DNA from: Sneathiella limimaris
GTDB taxonomy: Bacteria; Pseudomonadota; Alphaproteobacteria; Sneathiellales; Sneathiellaceae
Reading direction: 5' to 3'
Length of the DNA stretch: 64,000 bases
NCBI RefSeq assembly: GCF_012932565.1
Contig: NZ_JABBYJ010000003.1
Span: forward strand, 124,001-188,000
Under the pieces are notes generated by a model, which saw only the letters and a program-made list of their open reading frames with translations, ran no database searches and was not told the DNA's origin. Positions within the stretch are counted from its first letter, which is position 1; every line of letters begins with the position of its first letter. Shown here one piece after another: positions 1-10,667 of the stretch. Both the position numbers and the translations under genes were made by a program.

Positions 1-1940
1 GAGAACTGCTGCCCGACCTCTTCCAGAGTGTGATCCGTATTCATACCAATGCCAAATCGCATCCGCAGAACGCGTTCCTCACGTGGGGTCAAGGACGCCA
101 AAACCCGCGTGGTAGTTTCGCGAAGGTTGGATTGAATTGCCGCATCCAATGGCTGGACCGCATTTTCGTCCTGAATGAAATCGCCGAGATGACTGTCTTC
201 TTCGTCACCAATTGGCGTTTCCAAACTAATAGGCTCTTTGGCAATCTTCATCACTTTCCGCACTTTTTCGAGCGGCATGCCAAGTTTGATCGCCAACTCC
301 TCAGGTGTTGGCTCACGACCAATCTCATGCAGCATCTGACGGGATGTACGTACAAGTTTATTGATAGTCTCAATCATATGAACTGGAATACGGATTGTCC
401 GCGCCTGATCCGCGATTGAACGCGTAATCGCTTGACGGATCCACCAGGTTGCATAGGTTGAGAACTTGTAACCACGGCGATATTCAAATTTATCAACCGC
501 TTTCATCAAGCCAATGTTACCTTCCTGAATCAGATCCAGGAACTGCAAGCCACGATTGGTATATTTTTTCGCAATGGAAATCACCAATCTCAGGTTCGCT
601 TCCACCATTTCCTTCTTCGCACGGCTTGCCTCACGCTCACCTGTCTGAACAGCTGAAACAATCCTACGGAACTCGGTCATCGGCATACCAAACTCTGAGG
701 AAATCTTGATAATTTCACTCCGAGTGTCATTGATAGAGTCGATTTCCCGCTCAATAAACTCTTTCCAGCCCTTGGCCTTCAACTTACCAACTTTTTCGAT
801 CCAACCTGGATCCAATTCGGAGCCAAAATAGTTTTCAAGGAAACTGGCACGGGAAACTTTATTCCTCTCTGCCAGACGAAGCAGTTTACCTTCCAGGCTC
901 ATCAGACGACGGTTAATACCGTAAAGTTGATCGACCAGCGCCTCAATACGGTTATTCGTCAAATGGACATCATCCATCAACTTAACCAGTTCGGCTTTCA
1001 GTTTCTCGTATTTCTTTTCCTGAGCCTTCGGAATAGTATCATTTTCCAGCGCAGCATTCAGGCGAGCTTCCTGAAGTTTGTGCAACTTTTTATATGTCTT
1101 TGCGATTTCATCAAACCGCTCAAAGACTTGAGGCTTGAGTGTCTCTTCCAGGGCCGCCAAAGACATGGTGTTTTCTTCGGCATCATCATCATCGTCGTCG
1201 TCATCGCGCTCGATTGGATTGCCGTCTTCATCCACTTCCTGCTCGCTGGAATCGTCGTCATCGTCATCATCATCGTCATCATCGGCACTGAGATCATTAG
1301 CCGGAAGATCATCTTCGCTATCGGCGTCATAACCCTCCTGAATGGCCTTCTCGGCCGCAGCTCCTGCGCCATAAGTTGCATCCAGATCGATCACGTCACG
1401 TAGTAAGAGCTGCTCTTGCAACATCAGCTCACGCCAATTGAGAATGGCACGGATCGTCAATGGGCTTTCGCAGATCGCACCAATCATTTTGCCGCGGCCA
1501 GCCTCAATCCGTTTTGCAATCGCAATCTCACCTTCGCGGGACAACAGTTCGACTGTACCCATTTCCCGCAAATACATGCGAACTGGATCATCGGTCCGAT
1601 CACCAGATGTGGATGCTTTTTCTGTTGTTTTCTCAACGCCTTTTTCTTCGGCGCCATCATCATCGTCGTCATCAGAAGCAGCATCTTCACCTGCTTCATC
1701 ATTCTCGACAACATTGATACCCATTTCAGACAGAAGAGACATTGTATCTTCAATCTGTTCGGAAGACATCTGATCTTGAGGCAGAACGTCATTCAGCTCA
1801 TCAAAAGTGACAAAGCCTTTTTCCTTTGCCTTGGCGAGCATTTTTTTAACTGCAGCTTGAGAAGCATCAATCAAAGGGCTGTCAGGCGCATCTTCTCTTT
1901 GATCTTGTACCTCTGCAGCTTCTGCATTCTTCGTTGCCAT
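1..1940 (-). CDS. rpoD: RNA polymerase primary sigma factor RpoD (sigma-70), C-terminus cut by window edge
   Basis: Housekeeping sigma factor that directs core RNA polymerase to -35/-10 promoters. Translated from ATG at 1940; 646 residues are visible and the end of region 4.2 (about 40 residues) lies beyond the left edge. Region 2 is near residues 465-515, with [19 protein letters not shown] for core binding and [15 protein letters not shown] for -10 recognition. Region 4 begins around [16 protein letters not shown] near residue 620. The sigma-70 non-conserved insertion and the N-terminal region contain three runs of aspartate, giving a very acidic N-terminal half. It is the third gene of the yqeY-dnaG-rpoD set, 65 bp after dnaG, with no terminator between them, so co-transcription is likely. 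Confidence 0.97.
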   Translation of the reverse strand, partial: MATKNAEAAEVQDQREDAPDSPLIDASQAAVKKMLAKAKEKGFVTFDELNDVLPQDQMSSEQIEDTMSLLSEMGINVVENDEAGEDAASDDDDDDGAEEKGVEKTTEKASTSGDRTDDPVRMYLREMGTVELLSREGEIAIAKRIEAGRGKMIGAICESPLTIRAILNWRELMLQEQLLLRDVIDLDATYGAGAAAEKAIQEGYDADSEDDLPANDLSADDDDDDDDDDDSSEQEVDEDGNPIERDDDDDDDDAEENTMSLAALEETLKPQVFERFDEIAKTYKKLHKLQEARLNAALENDTIPKAQEKKYEKLKAELVKLMDDVHLTNNRIEALVDQLYGINRRLMSLEGKLLRLAERNKVSRASFLENYFGSELDPGWIEKVGKLKAKGWKEFIEREIDSINDTRSEIIKISSEFGMPMTEFRRIVSAVQTGEREASRAKKEMVEANLRLVISIAKKYTNRGLQFLDLIQEGNIGLMKAVDKFEYRRGYKFSTYATWWIRQAITRSIADQARTIRIPVHMIETINKLVRTSRQMLHEIGREPTPEELAIKLGMPLEKVRKVMKIAKEPISLETPIGDEEDSHLGDFIQDENAVQPLDAAIQSNLRETTTRVLASLTPREERVLRMRFGIGMNTDHTLEEVGQQF

Positions 1941-2005
1941 ATAGCTTCAACTCCTGAATACCGGCAGCGCTTATCAGTAAGAAATCTGCCAGAATAACAA
2001 TCTTA

Positions 2006-3895
2006 TCAAAATTCGGTATTTCTACCCGAAGCAATCCCAAAGCCATCCAGTTCCGTCTCGGTGCCCTCTGCACTTTGCAGGGCCTGCTTAGCCAATTTCA
2101 GACGTTCTAGGTTCGCCGGTGTTACTTCCACCCCTAAATTCTCTTCTGCTGCTTTCAGTTCTGCTATCAACTCTTCCCGCTTATGGCGCGCCATTAGATG
2201 CATCCAACCTTTAATCGCATCTTCTGTCGCAGCCTCCATGGAAACAAACCAATCAAGAGATTGATCTGCAGACTTTTCCAGCATCGCTACCTCTTCAGAT
2301 AGACCACCTGTCACTAGTTGGTGCTTCAACAGCGGATAGTCAAGTTCTGATTCGGAAGAAGCAATTTCTATGATTGCCCGCCTTAGCCTGTCAAGATTTG
2401 AGCTAGAAAGCTTTAACCCAGCGAAATGCTCAAAGTAATTATCCAGTATTTCCGGGTGATTGAGGATCGTCAGCACCAGTAGCCTCTCCCCTCTCCCCCA
2501 ACTTTCCGGACGCTTTAGAGAATGGCTAAATCCAGTTTTTTTATCGAATCGGGAATTTTGATTCGCGAATCTATCGAATCTGGTATGGGCGGACTTCACT
2601 AGAGCGCTTCCAGCTTGATTACGCCCCTGTTCGCGGTTCCATTCCCATAACCGGTTTTTAAAATACCGCTGATAATAGCTCTTTACTGTGGGATCATGGA
2701 TTAAAGATGTCAGTTCTGATAAAGCAGTCTCAAAAGCGGCTTTTTGCTCAGGCGTTGAAACATGACGATTCTCAATTTCCTTCTGCCAAAGCAACTCTGA
2801 CAAGGGCAGAGCCTGATCCAAAACACCCTTCATGGCCGCAGGGCCATCACTTTTAATCAGGTCATCAGGATCCACTCCTTCAGGCATCAGAGCGAACCGC
2901 AAAGAATACCCAGGCTTTAAGAGTGGCAAAGCCCGCTCCGCTGCTCGAAGCGCCGCCCTCCAACCAGCAGTATCGCCATCAAGACACATGATCGGCTCCG
3001 GTGCCATTTTCCACAAGATCTGCAACTGATCTTCAGTGACAGCAGTTCCAAGAGGCGCAACAGAATGGGTAAAACCGGCCTCAGAAAGCGCGATCACATC
3101 CATGTAGCCTTCTGCGACAATCACAGCGCCTGCATCATATGCCGCCTTTCGGGCTGCTGGCATATTATAAAGAACATGACCCTTATGGAACAAAACCGTG
3201 TCAGGAGAGTTTAGGTACTTCGCTGGCGCATCGCCAAGCGCCCGGCCGCCAAAAGCGATAACTCGTCCCTGCCGATCCACGATTGGAAACATCAGCCGCT
3301 CGCGGAACCGATCATAAGTCGGGCGGCCATCATCAGGCTTGATAATCAAACCTGCTTGAAGCATCAAATCTTCTGAAACCCCTCGCGCCTGCAAAGCTTC
3401 CTTCAAAGCTGTCCGTGAATTAGGGGCAAACCCTAACCGAAACTCAGCCGTTGCAGCTGGTGAAACTTGTCGCCGTTCCAAATAATCACGAGCATGTTTC
3501 GCAGACTGACCAGATAATTGAGCAGCAAACCAGCTCGCTGCCATTTCAATAACATCATGGAGCGTCGCTGCCTGTTTCTGCCGTTGCCGCTCTTTGGGCG
3601 TTTCAACCGGCATAGGCATACCAGCCATATCCGCTAAGCGTTCGATTGCCTCGCGAAACTCCACACCCTCTGTTTGTTTGATAAACTCAACCTGATCGCC
3701 ATGGGCACCACACCCAAAACAATGATAAAAACCCTTTTCTTCGTTAACTGTGAAGGAAGGGGTTTTCTCATTATGAAAGGGGCACAGGCCAGTATATTCC
3801 CGCCCCTTGCGGACAAGCTTAGTCCTTCTGCCAATAAGCTCTGACAGACTGACCCTATTCCTGATTTCATCCAAAAACTGTGGCGGAAAAGCCAT
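2006..3895 (-). CDS. dnaG: DNA primase DnaG
   Basis: Synthesises RNA primers for replication together with the DnaB helicase. 629 aa, a usual length. The N-terminal CHC2 zinc finger is complete (C38, H41, C59, C62). The catalytic TOPRIM core follows, with EGYMD at 262-266 and the metal-binding DGD at 306-308. The C-terminal third (about 450-629) is the less conserved DnaB-interacting region. The start MAFPPQFLDEIRNR matches the family start. It lies between yqeY (48 bp upstream) and rpoD (65 bp downstream), an alphaproteobacterial version of the macromolecular synthesis operon without rpsU. Confidence 0.98.
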   Translation of the reverse strand: MAFPPQFLDEIRNRVSLSELIGRRTKLVRKGREYTGLCPFHNEKTPSFTVNEEKGFYHCFGCGAHGDQVEFIKQTEGVEFREAIERLADMAGMPMPVETPKERQRQKQAATLHDVIEMAASWFAAQLSGQSAKHARDYLERRQVSPAATAEFRLGFAPNSRTALKEALQARGVSEDLMLQAGLIIKPDDGRPTYDRFRERLMFPIVDRQGRVIAFGGRALGDAPAKYLNSPDTVLFHKGHVLYNMPAARKAAYDAGAVIVAEGYMDVIALSEAGFTHSVAPLGTAVTEDQLQILWKMAPEPIMCLDGDTAGWRAALRAAERALPLLKPGYSLRFALMPEGVDPDDLIKSDGPAAMKGVLDQALPLSELLWQKEIENRHVSTPEQKAAFETALSELTSLIHDPTVKSYYQRYFKNRLWEWNREQGRNQAGSALVKSAHTRFDRFANQNSRFDKKTGFSHSLKRPESWGRGERLLVLTILNHPEILDNYFEHFAGLKLSSSNLDRLRRAIIEIASSESELDYPLLKHQLVTGGLSEEVAMLEKSADQSLDWFVSMEAATEDAIKGWMHLMARHKREELIAELKAAEENLGVEVTPANLERLKLAKQALQSAEGTETELDGFGIASGRNTEF

Positions 3896-3943
3896 TAGCT
3901 AACCTTTACGCTTGCCCAACCTCTTTGCGCAAAGAAAGCAATG

Positions 3944-4408
3944 TTAAGCACCCAGCTCTGCTTTCACAAGTGCACTTGCTTTTGCAAAGTCCATCTTGCC
4001 CGCATATCTGCTCTTCAAGGCCCCCATGGTTTTCCCCATGTCCTTGAGGCCTTCTGCGCCAATTTCAGAGATTGTTTCCTGGATCGCTGCTTTCATTTCG
4101 CCTTCATCAAACTGTTTGGGCAAAAAGTCAGTGATCACGTCAATCTCTTCCTGTTCGGAAGTGGCAAGATCAATACGGCCGCCCTCTTCATATGCGGCAA
4201 TAGAATCTTTACGCTGACGAACCATCGTCGTCAGCATTTGCAGAATTTCGTCATCACCGATTCCCTCGCCATCGCCCTTCTCTCGGGCTGCAATATCACG
4301 ATCATGAAGCGTTGCCAGGATCAAACGTAAAGTAGAGATCTTCCGCTTGTCCTTTGATTTCATTGCTTCTTTTAGGGAATCTTTCAATTGGGTACGTAAC
4401 ATATTCAC
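3944..4408 (-). CDS. yqeY: GatB/YqeY domain protein
   Basis: Stand-alone YqeY protein, related to the tRNA-interacting tail domain of the GatB subunit of the tRNA-dependent amidotransferase; its own role is not well defined. 154 aa, full length. Visible family strings include STLRLILATLHDRDIAAR near the N-terminus, MVRQRKDSIAAYEEGGR in the middle and a C-terminal GLKDMGKTMGALKSRYAGKMD. First gene of the yqeY-dnaG-rpoD run and divergent from carA across a 208-bp gap. The placement before dnaG is common in Alphaproteobacteria. Confidence 0.93.
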   Translation of the reverse strand: MNMLRTQLKDSLKEAMKSKDKRKISTLRLILATLHDRDIAAREKGDGEGIGDDEILQMLTTMVRQRKDSIAAYEEGGRIDLATSEQEEIDVITDFLPKQFDEGEMKAAIQETISEIGAEGLKDMGKTMGALKSRYAGKMDFAKASALVKAELGA

Positions 4409-4519
4409 TTACATTGTCGCCAAGGAAAGCGGCCATAGTAACTCAACAGTCCAAAATTAGCAAACCAAATTTTTTGTCTAAGTTATTGATTTTAAAGGAT
4501 TATTTTTATAAGTAAGAAC

Positions 4520-4548
4520 TTGACGTCGCACCAACTTTACCCTATCTT
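4520..4548 (+). promoter_or_regulatory. Predicted sigma-70 promoter of carAB
   Basis: TTGACG at 4520-4525 and TATCTT at 4543-4548 are separated by exactly 17 bp. The -35 matches consensus at five of six bases and the -10 at four of six. Transcription would start near 4555, giving a leader of about 60 nt before carA. No pyrimidine attenuator is obvious. It is the clearest promoter in the window by eye. Confidence 0.6.
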
Positions 4549-4616
4549 CCCGCGTCAACATTCATATCGGCAGAAGGATTGAGGCCCAGCAATTACTGCA
4601 GGGGGTCCCTAAAGGC

Positions 4617-5792
4617 ATGTCTAAATCAATCAGCGCACAAGATTTATATGAAGATCGGACACCAACTGCTGTCCTGGTCTTGAGTGATGGCACCGTGTTT
4701 CACGGATTTGGCATCGGAAAAGAAGGCGAAACCATCGGCGAGGTCTGCTTCAACACCTCAATGACTGGATATCAGGAAAGCCTAACGGATCCATCCTTTG
4801 CTGGCCAGATGATAACCTTTACTTTCCCTCATATCGGGAATGTTGGCTTCAACAATGAAGATATTGAAACCAAGGGAATTGCGGCAAACGGTTTAATTAT
4901 CCGGGCTGACATTACTGACCCCGCGAACTGGCGGGCGGTTGACAATCTTAATGGCTGGTTGGTTGAACGAGATTTGGTGGGTATCTCAGGCGTCGATACT
5001 CGAAGACTTACCCATGTGATCCGCGAAATGGGGGCACCCAACGGCATTATCGCTCATAAATCAGATGGTCAGTTTGATCTTGAGGATTTGAAGAAGAAAG
5101 CCGCCGAGTGGCCGGGTCTGGAAGGCATGGATCTCGCCAAAGAAGTCACGACAAAAGAGACATATAAATGGTCTGAGACAAGCTGGCAGATCGAAAGTGG
5201 TTACGGAGAGGTCACTGACAAGAAGCGCCATATTGTTGCGGTTGACTATGGTGTGAAGCAAAACATTCTGAGATGCCTCGCTTCTCTTGGCTGTGAAATT
5301 ACTGTTGTCCCAGCGACAGCGAGCTTTGATGACATTGCTGCGCTGAAACCTGATGGCATCTTCTTGGCGAACGGTCCGGGTGATCCTGCAGCAACCGGTG
5401 AATACGCTGTACCCGTCATTCAGCAATGTATTGAGAGCGGAATTCCTACATTTGGTATTTGCCTGGGTCACCAGATGCTGGCACTTGCCGTTGGCGCAGA
5501 GACTATGAAAATGCACCAAGGTCACCGCGGCGCGAACCAACCTGTCAAGGATCTACAAACTGGAAAAGTAGAGATAACCTCTCAGAACCATGGCTTTGTT
5601 GTAAAGCGTGAAAGCCTTCCTGAAGGTGTTACCGAAACCCACAAATCCTTGTTTGATGGTGTGGTAGAAGGAATTAGCCTAGATGGCAAACCTGTCTTTT
5701 CAGTTCAGTACCATCCCGAGGCCAGCCCTGGCCCGCAAGATAGTTTTTATCTGTTTCAACGCTTCGTAGATATGGTGGACGCAAATGCCTAA
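4617..5792 (+). CDS. carA: Carbamoyl-phosphate synthase, small (glutaminase) subunit
   Basis: Hydrolyses glutamine and passes ammonia to CarB for carbamoyl phosphate, which feeds pyrimidine and arginine synthesis. 391 aa. The N-terminal CarA-specific domain covers about 1-190, followed by a class I glutamine amidotransferase domain. The catalytic triad is visible: C282 in FGICLGHQM, and H366 with E368 in [10 protein letters not shown]. The stop overlaps the start of carB by 8 bp, so the subunits are translationally coupled. A strong promoter lies at 4520-4548. Confidence 0.98.
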   Translation: MSKSISAQDLYEDRTPTAVLVLSDGTVFHGFGIGKEGETIGEVCFNTSMTGYQESLTDPSFAGQMITFTFPHIGNVGFNNEDIETKGIAANGLIIRADITDPANWRAVDNLNGWLVERDLVGISGVDTRRLTHVIREMGAPNGIIAHKSDGQFDLEDLKKKAAEWPGLEGMDLAKEVTTKETYKWSETSWQIESGYGEVTDKKRHIVAVDYGVKQNILRCLASLGCEITVVPATASFDDIAALKPDGIFLANGPGDPAATGEYAVPVIQQCIESGIPTFGICLGHQMLALAVGAETMKMHQGHRGANQPVKDLQTGKVEITSQNHGFVVKRESLPEGVTETHKSLFDGVVEGISLDGKPVFSVQYHPEASPGPQDSFYLFQRFVDMVDANA

Positions 5793-8700
5793 ACGTGAAG
5801 ATATCAAGTCCATTATGATCATTGGTGCCGGACCCATCATTATCGGTCAGGCCTGTGAGTTCGACTATTCAGGTACACAAGCCTGTAAAGCGCTGAAAGA
5901 AGAAGGTTACCGCGTAATCCTTGTGAACTCTAATCCAGCGACGATTATGACAGATCCGGAACAGGCTGATGCAACATATGTTGAGCCAATCACTCCGGAA
6001 GTTGTTGAGAAGATCCTTGAAAAAGAACGCCCGGATGCGCTGCTTCCCACTATGGGTGGACAGACTGCGCTAAATACAGCGCTAGCACTTGATGACATGG
6101 GAACGCTGGATCGCCTGGGCGTCAAACTCATTGGTGCAAACCGCGAAGCAATTGAGAAAGCTGAAGATCGGGATAAATTCCGGGCAGCCATGCAAAAAAT
6201 TGGGCTCGATATGCCTGTTAGCCGTATTGCTCATTCCATGGATGAAGCATGGACGGCTCTGGAAGACGTGCACCTTCCATGCATTATTCGCCCTTCATTC
6301 ACCCTTGGTGGAACTGGGGGTGGTATCGCCTACAACAAGGAAGAGTTTGAGACGATTGTCTCCTCTGGCCTGGATGCCTCTCCAACCACAGAAGTTCTCA
6401 TTGAAGAGAGCATTGTCGGTTGGAAAGAGTATGAAATGGAGGTTGTCCGTGACAAGGCGGACAACTGCATCATCATCTGCTCCATCGAGAATGTGGATCC
6501 TATGGGTGTCCATACAGGGGATTCGATTACGGTCGCTCCTGCACTAACACTCACGGATAAAGAATATCAGATCATGCGGAACGCATCACTTGCCGTGTTG
6601 CGTGAAATCGGTGTGGAAACGGGCGGATCGAACGTTCAGTTTGCCGTAAATCCAGAAAATGGTCGCTTGATCATTATTGAAATGAACCCGCGTGTATCCC
6701 GCTCCAGTGCGTTGGCATCTAAAGCGACAGGTTTCCCAATTGCCAAGATTGCTGCGAAACTTGCCGTTGGCTACACCTTGGATGAATTAGATAATGATAT
6801 TACCGGTGTAACCCCGGCATCTTTTGAACCCACTATTGATTATGTGGTTACTAAGATCCCACGCTTCACGTTCGAGAAATTTCCAGGTGCTCAGGCAACG
6901 CTGGGAACTGCAATGAAATCTGTGGGGGAAGCAATGGCCGTGGGCCGGACATTCGCAGAGTCTCTACAGAAGGCTTTACGCTCTTTGGAAACTGGCCTCA
7001 CAGGCTTGAATGAACAAGAGATGAGCGATGATAAGCAGGAAATTATGAGCCTGCTGGCGCAAAGCACGCCGAACCGTCTATTGAACATCGCTGAAGCCTT
7101 CCGAAAAGGTTTATCCCTTGAAGACATTCAGCGTGCCAGCAAGTTTGAACCTTGGTTTCTCTCACAAATTGAAAACTTGGTTGCGATTGAATCGATCGTT
7201 CGGGAAAACGGTCTTCCCAGAACCAAGGGTGGTTTGCTTCACTTGAAAAAAATGGGTTTCAGTGATGAACGGATCGCGGAACTGACAGGTGAAAAAGCCT
7301 CAACAGTTGCCGGGCTTAGAGAAACGCTTGGGATTCGCCCTGTGTATAAGAGGATCGACACCTGCGCGGGTGAATTTACATCCCAAACACCTTACCTTTA
7401 CTCTACTTATGAAGGAAATGAGTGGGACGAGGCTGTATGTGAAGCAGATCCAAGTGATCGGAAAAAAGTTGCCATTCTCGGTGGTGGCCCCAACCGGATC
7501 GGACAGGGTATCGAGTTTGATTATTGCTGTGTTCATGCTGCCTACGCCCTGGAAGAAGCTGGCTATGAAACGATTATGGTCAACTGTAACCCAGAAACAG
7601 TATCAACTGACTATGACACCTCTGACAGGCTTTATTTTGAACCGCTTACTGTCGAAGATACGATTGCAATTTTGCGAAAAGAACAATCTCGTGGAACCTT
7701 GCATGGTGTAATCGTTCAGTTTGGTGGACAAACCCCTCTAAAGCTTGCGGCTGGACTTGAAGCTGCAGGGATCCCGATCCTTGGTACTTCTCCAGATGCA
7801 ATTGATCTTGCTGAAGATCGGGAACGGTTCCAACAACTGCTACACAAACTGAACCTGATCCAACCTGACAATGGCATTGCCCGATCTGTTGAACAGGCGT
7901 TCGATATCGCAGAGAGAATTGGCTACCCTGTGGTCGTGCGCCCGTCTTATGTTCTGGGTGGCCGTGCGATGGAAATTGTTAGAAGTAGCGACCAGCTGGA
8001 CCGGTATATGAATGAAGCTGTCCAAGTTTCTGGAGACACCCCGGTTCTGGTCGATGGATATCTTCAAAATGCCATTGAAGTGGATGTTGACTGTCTGTGC
8101 GACGGACAAGATGTATTCGTTGCCGGCATTATGGAGCATATTGAGGAAGCGGGAATTCACTCCGGCGATAGTGCTTGTGCTCTGCCGCCTCATACTCTCG
8201 ACTCCGATATTGTTGAAGAAATCCGTCGTCAAGCGAAAGCCCTTGCCCTCGAACTTAATGTTGTCGGCCTGATGAATGTTCAGTTCGCGGTCAAGGACGA
8301 AACAGTTTACATTCTTGAAGTCAACCCCAGAGCGAGTCGGACTGTCCCATTCGTTGCGAAAAGCATTAACTACCCAATTGCAAAAATCGCAGCTCGGATC
8401 ATGGCTGGAGAAAAACTCGCGTCCTTTAATCTGGAAGATCGGGTTCATGACCATATCACTGTTAAAGAAGCCGTTTTCCCCTTCAACCGTTTTCCTGGCG
8501 TTGATGTTGTCTTAGGCCCTGAAATGCGATCTACCGGCGAGGTGATGGGTATCGATAAAGACTTTGCATCTGCTTTCTTGAAATCTCAACTGGCGGCAGG
8601 GGTGAAACTGCCAACTGAAGGAAAAGTCTTTATTTCCGTGAAGGATCTAGACAAGCCGCTAGTTCTGGATGTAGCAGAAAAATTACTTTCCCTTGGCTTC

Positions 8701-9009
8701 GAACTGATTTCAACTTCAGGGACCGCAAGTTACCTTCAAGACAAAGGCCTGAAGGTTGAGCGGATTAATAAAGTAATGGAAGGCCGCCCGAATATCGTCG
8801 ACCTTATGAAAAACGGTGATATTGATCTGGTTATCAATACAACTGAAGGGGTTCAGGCATTGAAAGACAGTTATGACATCCGTCATACTGCTCTCGTCAT
8901 GAAGACCCCATACTCTACAACAATCGCGGGTGCACGTGCGACGGCACAAGCAATTGAGAAAATTAAGACAGGAACCCTTGAAGTTAACCCGCTTCAATCC
9001 TATTCTTAA
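5785..9009 (+). CDS. carB: Carbamoyl-phosphate synthase, large subunit
   Basis: Makes carbamoyl phosphate from bicarbonate, ATP and CarA-derived ammonia. 1074 aa, the family's standard size. Two homologous ATP-grasp halves are visible: the first carries [13 protein letters not shown] near residue 170, the second [16 protein letters not shown] near 715. A C-terminal MGS-like allosteric domain (about 940-1074) contains the [13 protein letters not shown] string. It overlaps carA by 8 bp and is followed by a hairpin at 9039-9061. Confidence 0.99.
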   Translation: MPKREDIKSIMIIGAGPIIIGQACEFDYSGTQACKALKEEGYRVILVNSNPATIMTDPEQADATYVEPITPEVVEKILEKERPDALLPTMGGQTALNTALALDDMGTLDRLGVKLIGANREAIEKAEDRDKFRAAMQKIGLDMPVSRIAHSMDEAWTALEDVHLPCIIRPSFTLGGTGGGIAYNKEEFETIVSSGLDASPTTEVLIEESIVGWKEYEMEVVRDKADNCIIICSIENVDPMGVHTGDSITVAPALTLTDKEYQIMRNASLAVLREIGVETGGSNVQFAVNPENGRLIIIEMNPRVSRSSALASKATGFPIAKIAAKLAVGYTLDELDNDITGVTPASFEPTIDYVVTKIPRFTFEKFPGAQATLGTAMKSVGEAMAVGRTFAESLQKALRSLETGLTGLNEQEMSDDKQEIMSLLAQSTPNRLLNIAEAFRKGLSLEDIQRASKFEPWFLSQIENLVAIESIVRENGLPRTKGGLLHLKKMGFSDERIAELTGEKASTVAGLRETLGIRPVYKRIDTCAGEFTSQTPYLYSTYEGNEWDEAVCEADPSDRKKVAILGGGPNRIGQGIEFDYCCVHAAYALEEAGYETIMVNCNPETVSTDYDTSDRLYFEPLTVEDTIAILRKEQSRGTLHGVIVQFGGQTPLKLAAGLEAAGIPILGTSPDAIDLAEDRERFQQLLHKLNLIQPDNGIARSVEQAFDIAERIGYPVVVRPSYVLGGRAMEIVRSSDQLDRYMNEAVQVSGDTPVLVDGYLQNAIEVDVDCLCDGQDVFVAGIMEHIEEAGIHSGDSACALPPHTLDSDIVEEIRRQAKALALELNVVGLMNVQFAVKDETVYILEVNPRASRTVPFVAKSINYPIAKIAARIMAGEKLASFNLEDRVHDHITVKEAVFPFNRFPGVDVVLGPEMRSTGEVMGIDKDFASAFLKSQLAAGVKLPTEGKVFISVKDLDKPLVLDVAEKLLSLGFELISTSGTASYLQDKGLKVERINKVMEGRPNIVDLMKNGDIDLVINTTEGVQALKDSYDIRHTALVMKTPYSTTIAGARATAQAIEKIKTGTLEVNPLQSYS

Positions 9010-9038
9010 AAACTTGAGCGAAAGAAAACGAGAATTAA

Positions 9039-9061
9039 GATGCCCGGCTTTGCCGGGCATC
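9039..9061 (+). terminator. Hairpin after carB
   Basis: A 10-bp perfect stem (GATGCCCGGC with GCCGGGCATC) and a TTT loop, 30 bp after the carB stop. No good T-tract follows, so it may act as a weak terminator or 3'-end stabiliser rather than a full intrinsic terminator before greA. Confidence 0.5.
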
Positions 9062-9101
9062 ATTGGTTATTAACTGCGCAAAAGTGCATTGAGAGAAATT
9101 G

Positions 9102-9575
9102 ATGGAAAGACTACCAATTACAGCGGCAGGCCATGCAAAGCTGGAAGCCGAACTAAAGGAACTGAAAAACAACGCCCGCCCAAAAGTTATTGAAGCGATT
9201 GCAACGGCACGTGAGCACGGTGACCTCTCAGAAAATGCTGAGTACCATGCGGCGAAAGAACAGCAGTCTCTCATCGAAGGCCGCATTGCAGAGCTCGAAG
9301 ATAAATTGGGCAGAAGTGAAGTCATCGACGTTGCTTCCATCACAGGCAGCCAAATCAAGTTTGGCGCAACAGTTCTGGTGGTTGATGAAGATACTGACGA
9401 GGAATCCACCTACCAAATCGTCGGCGAGGATGAAAGCAACATTGAAAAAGGACTACTATCCTTGAAAGCGCCGTTGGCAAGGGCACTTATGAACAAAGAA
9501 CAGGGCGACAGTGTCGAAGTGACGACACCCGGTGGCTCCAAAGCCTATGAAATTCTGGAAGTGAAATACGTCTGA
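9102..9575 (+). CDS. greA: Transcription elongation factor GreA
   Basis: Rescues backtracked RNA polymerase by stimulating transcript cleavage. 157 aa from ATG at 9102; an upstream in-frame TTG at 9099 is less likely. The N-terminal antiparallel coiled coil (about 1-75) carries the tip acidic residues in HGDLSENAEYHAAKEQQ. The C-terminal FKBP-like domain (about 80-157) ends with VEVTTPGGSKAYEILEVKY. It follows carAB and has its own intrinsic terminator at 9601-9628. Confidence 0.97.
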   Translation: MERLPITAAGHAKLEAELKELKNNARPKVIEAIATAREHGDLSENAEYHAAKEQQSLIEGRIAELEDKLGRSEVIDVASITGSQIKFGATVLVVDEDTDEESTYQIVGEDESNIEKGLLSLKAPLARALMNKEQGDSVEVTTPGGSKAYEILEVKYV

Positions 9576-9600
9576 TCTTTCAAAACGTTTTCTTTCAAAA

Positions 9601-9630
9601 AAAACGGCGCTGTTTCCAGCGCCGTTTTTC
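9601..9630 (+). terminator. Intrinsic terminator of greA
   Basis: A perfect 12-bp stem (AAAACGGCGCTG with CAGCGCCGTTTT) and a TTTC loop, followed by more T residues. The A-tract on the other side would also allow it to stop minus-strand transcripts of the convergent VPLPA-CTERM gene. Confidence 0.9.
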
Positions 9631-9665
9631 TGTCTTTAGTCGGAATGACTAGATCTGGGGCTCAC

Positions 9666-10358
9666 TTACACCTTGTTACGACGGCGACCAATAAAGCCCA
9701 TCAAGCCCAAAGCAGCGCCAAAGGCTAGAATTGCAGGCGGCAATGGAACCGCAGAAACAGAAACACTCTTGATATCAAACCCATCCGGTGTAGTTGAGAG
9801 ATCTTTCAAAATAACATAGAGATAGTTTCCACCAAGACCTGTTAAGTCATAGGTATAACCACCGCTTCCTTCATTGGCTTCGCCGTTGTTAATGACATCA
9901 ATTGCGGCCAATCCGAGACCGTTAAACCAATCATCCAAATCATAAACAGTTTCGTTATTTGGCCCAAAAGTACCATCTTCATACGCGGAAAAATCAACAG
10001 CAGGACCGCTGTAAACATACAATTCAGCACTTTCCGTATAGTGACTGCAGTTTCCTTCCGCCGTTACGGAATTACAATTGTACGTTTCTTCAATTGCCAT
10101 AACTGCACTGTTAAAGCTTTCGAGTGGATCAAAGGCAAATACGGCAATACCGCCCTGGCCCATGCTCCAGAAATTATCATCAGTTTCACCAAGTGCATTA
10201 GACGGGTTGTCACGACCCGATTGGTTATCGTTACCATCTGTACGAACACCGGGATCGGCATATACAGATGTTGCCCAATAAGTAGCTGCATGTGATGGAT
10301 TTGCAAAAAGCAGTGTTGCGCCTACAAGTGCAACAGCAATTGAAGTGATTTTTTTCAT
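9666..10358 (-). CDS. Secreted protein with VPLPA-CTERM sorting signal
   Basis: Exported protein of unknown function, 230 aa from ATG at 10358 (an in-frame TTG five codons earlier is possible). The N-terminus is a Sec signal peptide, MKKITSIAVALVGATLLF, with cleavage likely after NPSHA. The middle is polar, acidic and Asn/Gly/Tyr-rich and resembles a PEP-CTERM-type beta domain. The C-terminus is a tripartite sorting tag: VPLPPA, a hydrophobic helix (ILAFGAALGLMGF), then basic GRRRNKV. Tags of this kind are known to be processed by exosortase-type enzymes and mark extracellular or matrix-associated proteins. No exosortase or EPS gene is nearby. Confidence 0.85.
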   Translation of the reverse strand: MKKITSIAVALVGATLLFANPSHAATYWATSVYADPGVRTDGNDNQSGRDNPSNALGETDDNFWSMGQGGIAVFAFDPLESFNSAVMAIEETYNCNSVTAEGNCSHYTESAELYVYSGPAVDFSAYEDGTFGPNNETVYDLDDWFNGLGLAAIDVINNGEANEGSGGYTYDLTGLGGNYLYVILKDLSTTPDGFDIKSVSVSAVPLPPAILAFGAALGLMGFIGRRRNKV

Positions 10359-10411
10359 AGAACTCAAGACCAAAAGAGCAATACCCCCGCTCCTTGGCTT
10401 CCCTACGTGAT

Positions 10412-10441
10412 TAAATAGTAAACAACTCGTTAAGTGTTCAA
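10412..10441 (-). promoter_or_regulatory. Possible promoter of the VPLPA-CTERM gene
   Basis: On the minus strand TTGAAC (10436-10441) and TATTTA (10412-10417) are 18 bp apart and would give a leader of about 45 nt. The rest of the 309-bp gap 10359-10667 is AT-rich, with the prpE terminator at its right end; I see nothing else in it. Confidence 0.3.
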
Positions 10442-10621
10442 TTCCATAATTCTCTCATATTTGTCAAGAAAACTGCTTCTAATTTCTACAAAATTTTACA
10501 CGTTAACCATTTAAATATATGAAATCACTGATTTTGAATTTAGGAACATTTTCGTTACAAACTTCCAAATTATGGTTAATTTGAGTGGTCCAACTTCCTC
10601 TTTTAAGTAAAATAGAATCAA

Positions 10622-10646
10622 AAAAACCCTCTTTAAGAGGGTTTTT
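10622..10646 (-). terminator. Intrinsic terminator of prpE
   Basis: A nearly perfect 25-bp palindrome (AAAAACCCTCTT, one base, AAGAGGGTTTTT) lies 21 bp after the prpE stop. It has A and T tracts on both sides, so it could work in either direction. Confidence 0.85.
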
Positions 10647-10667
10647 CTAAAAGATTCTATTCAAAAA

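Noticed and set aside
927-1792. Several Ser-, Met- or Ile-rich ORFs opposite or out of frame with rpoD
   Set aside because: They are shadows of the aspartate-codon repeats and conserved codons of rpoD; composition is unnatural and no ribosome-binding site is seen.
3941-8515. ORFs of 60-200 codons within yqeY, carA and carB on the opposite strand or other frames
   Set aside because: All lie entirely within strongly supported genes and show no family similarity or start signals.
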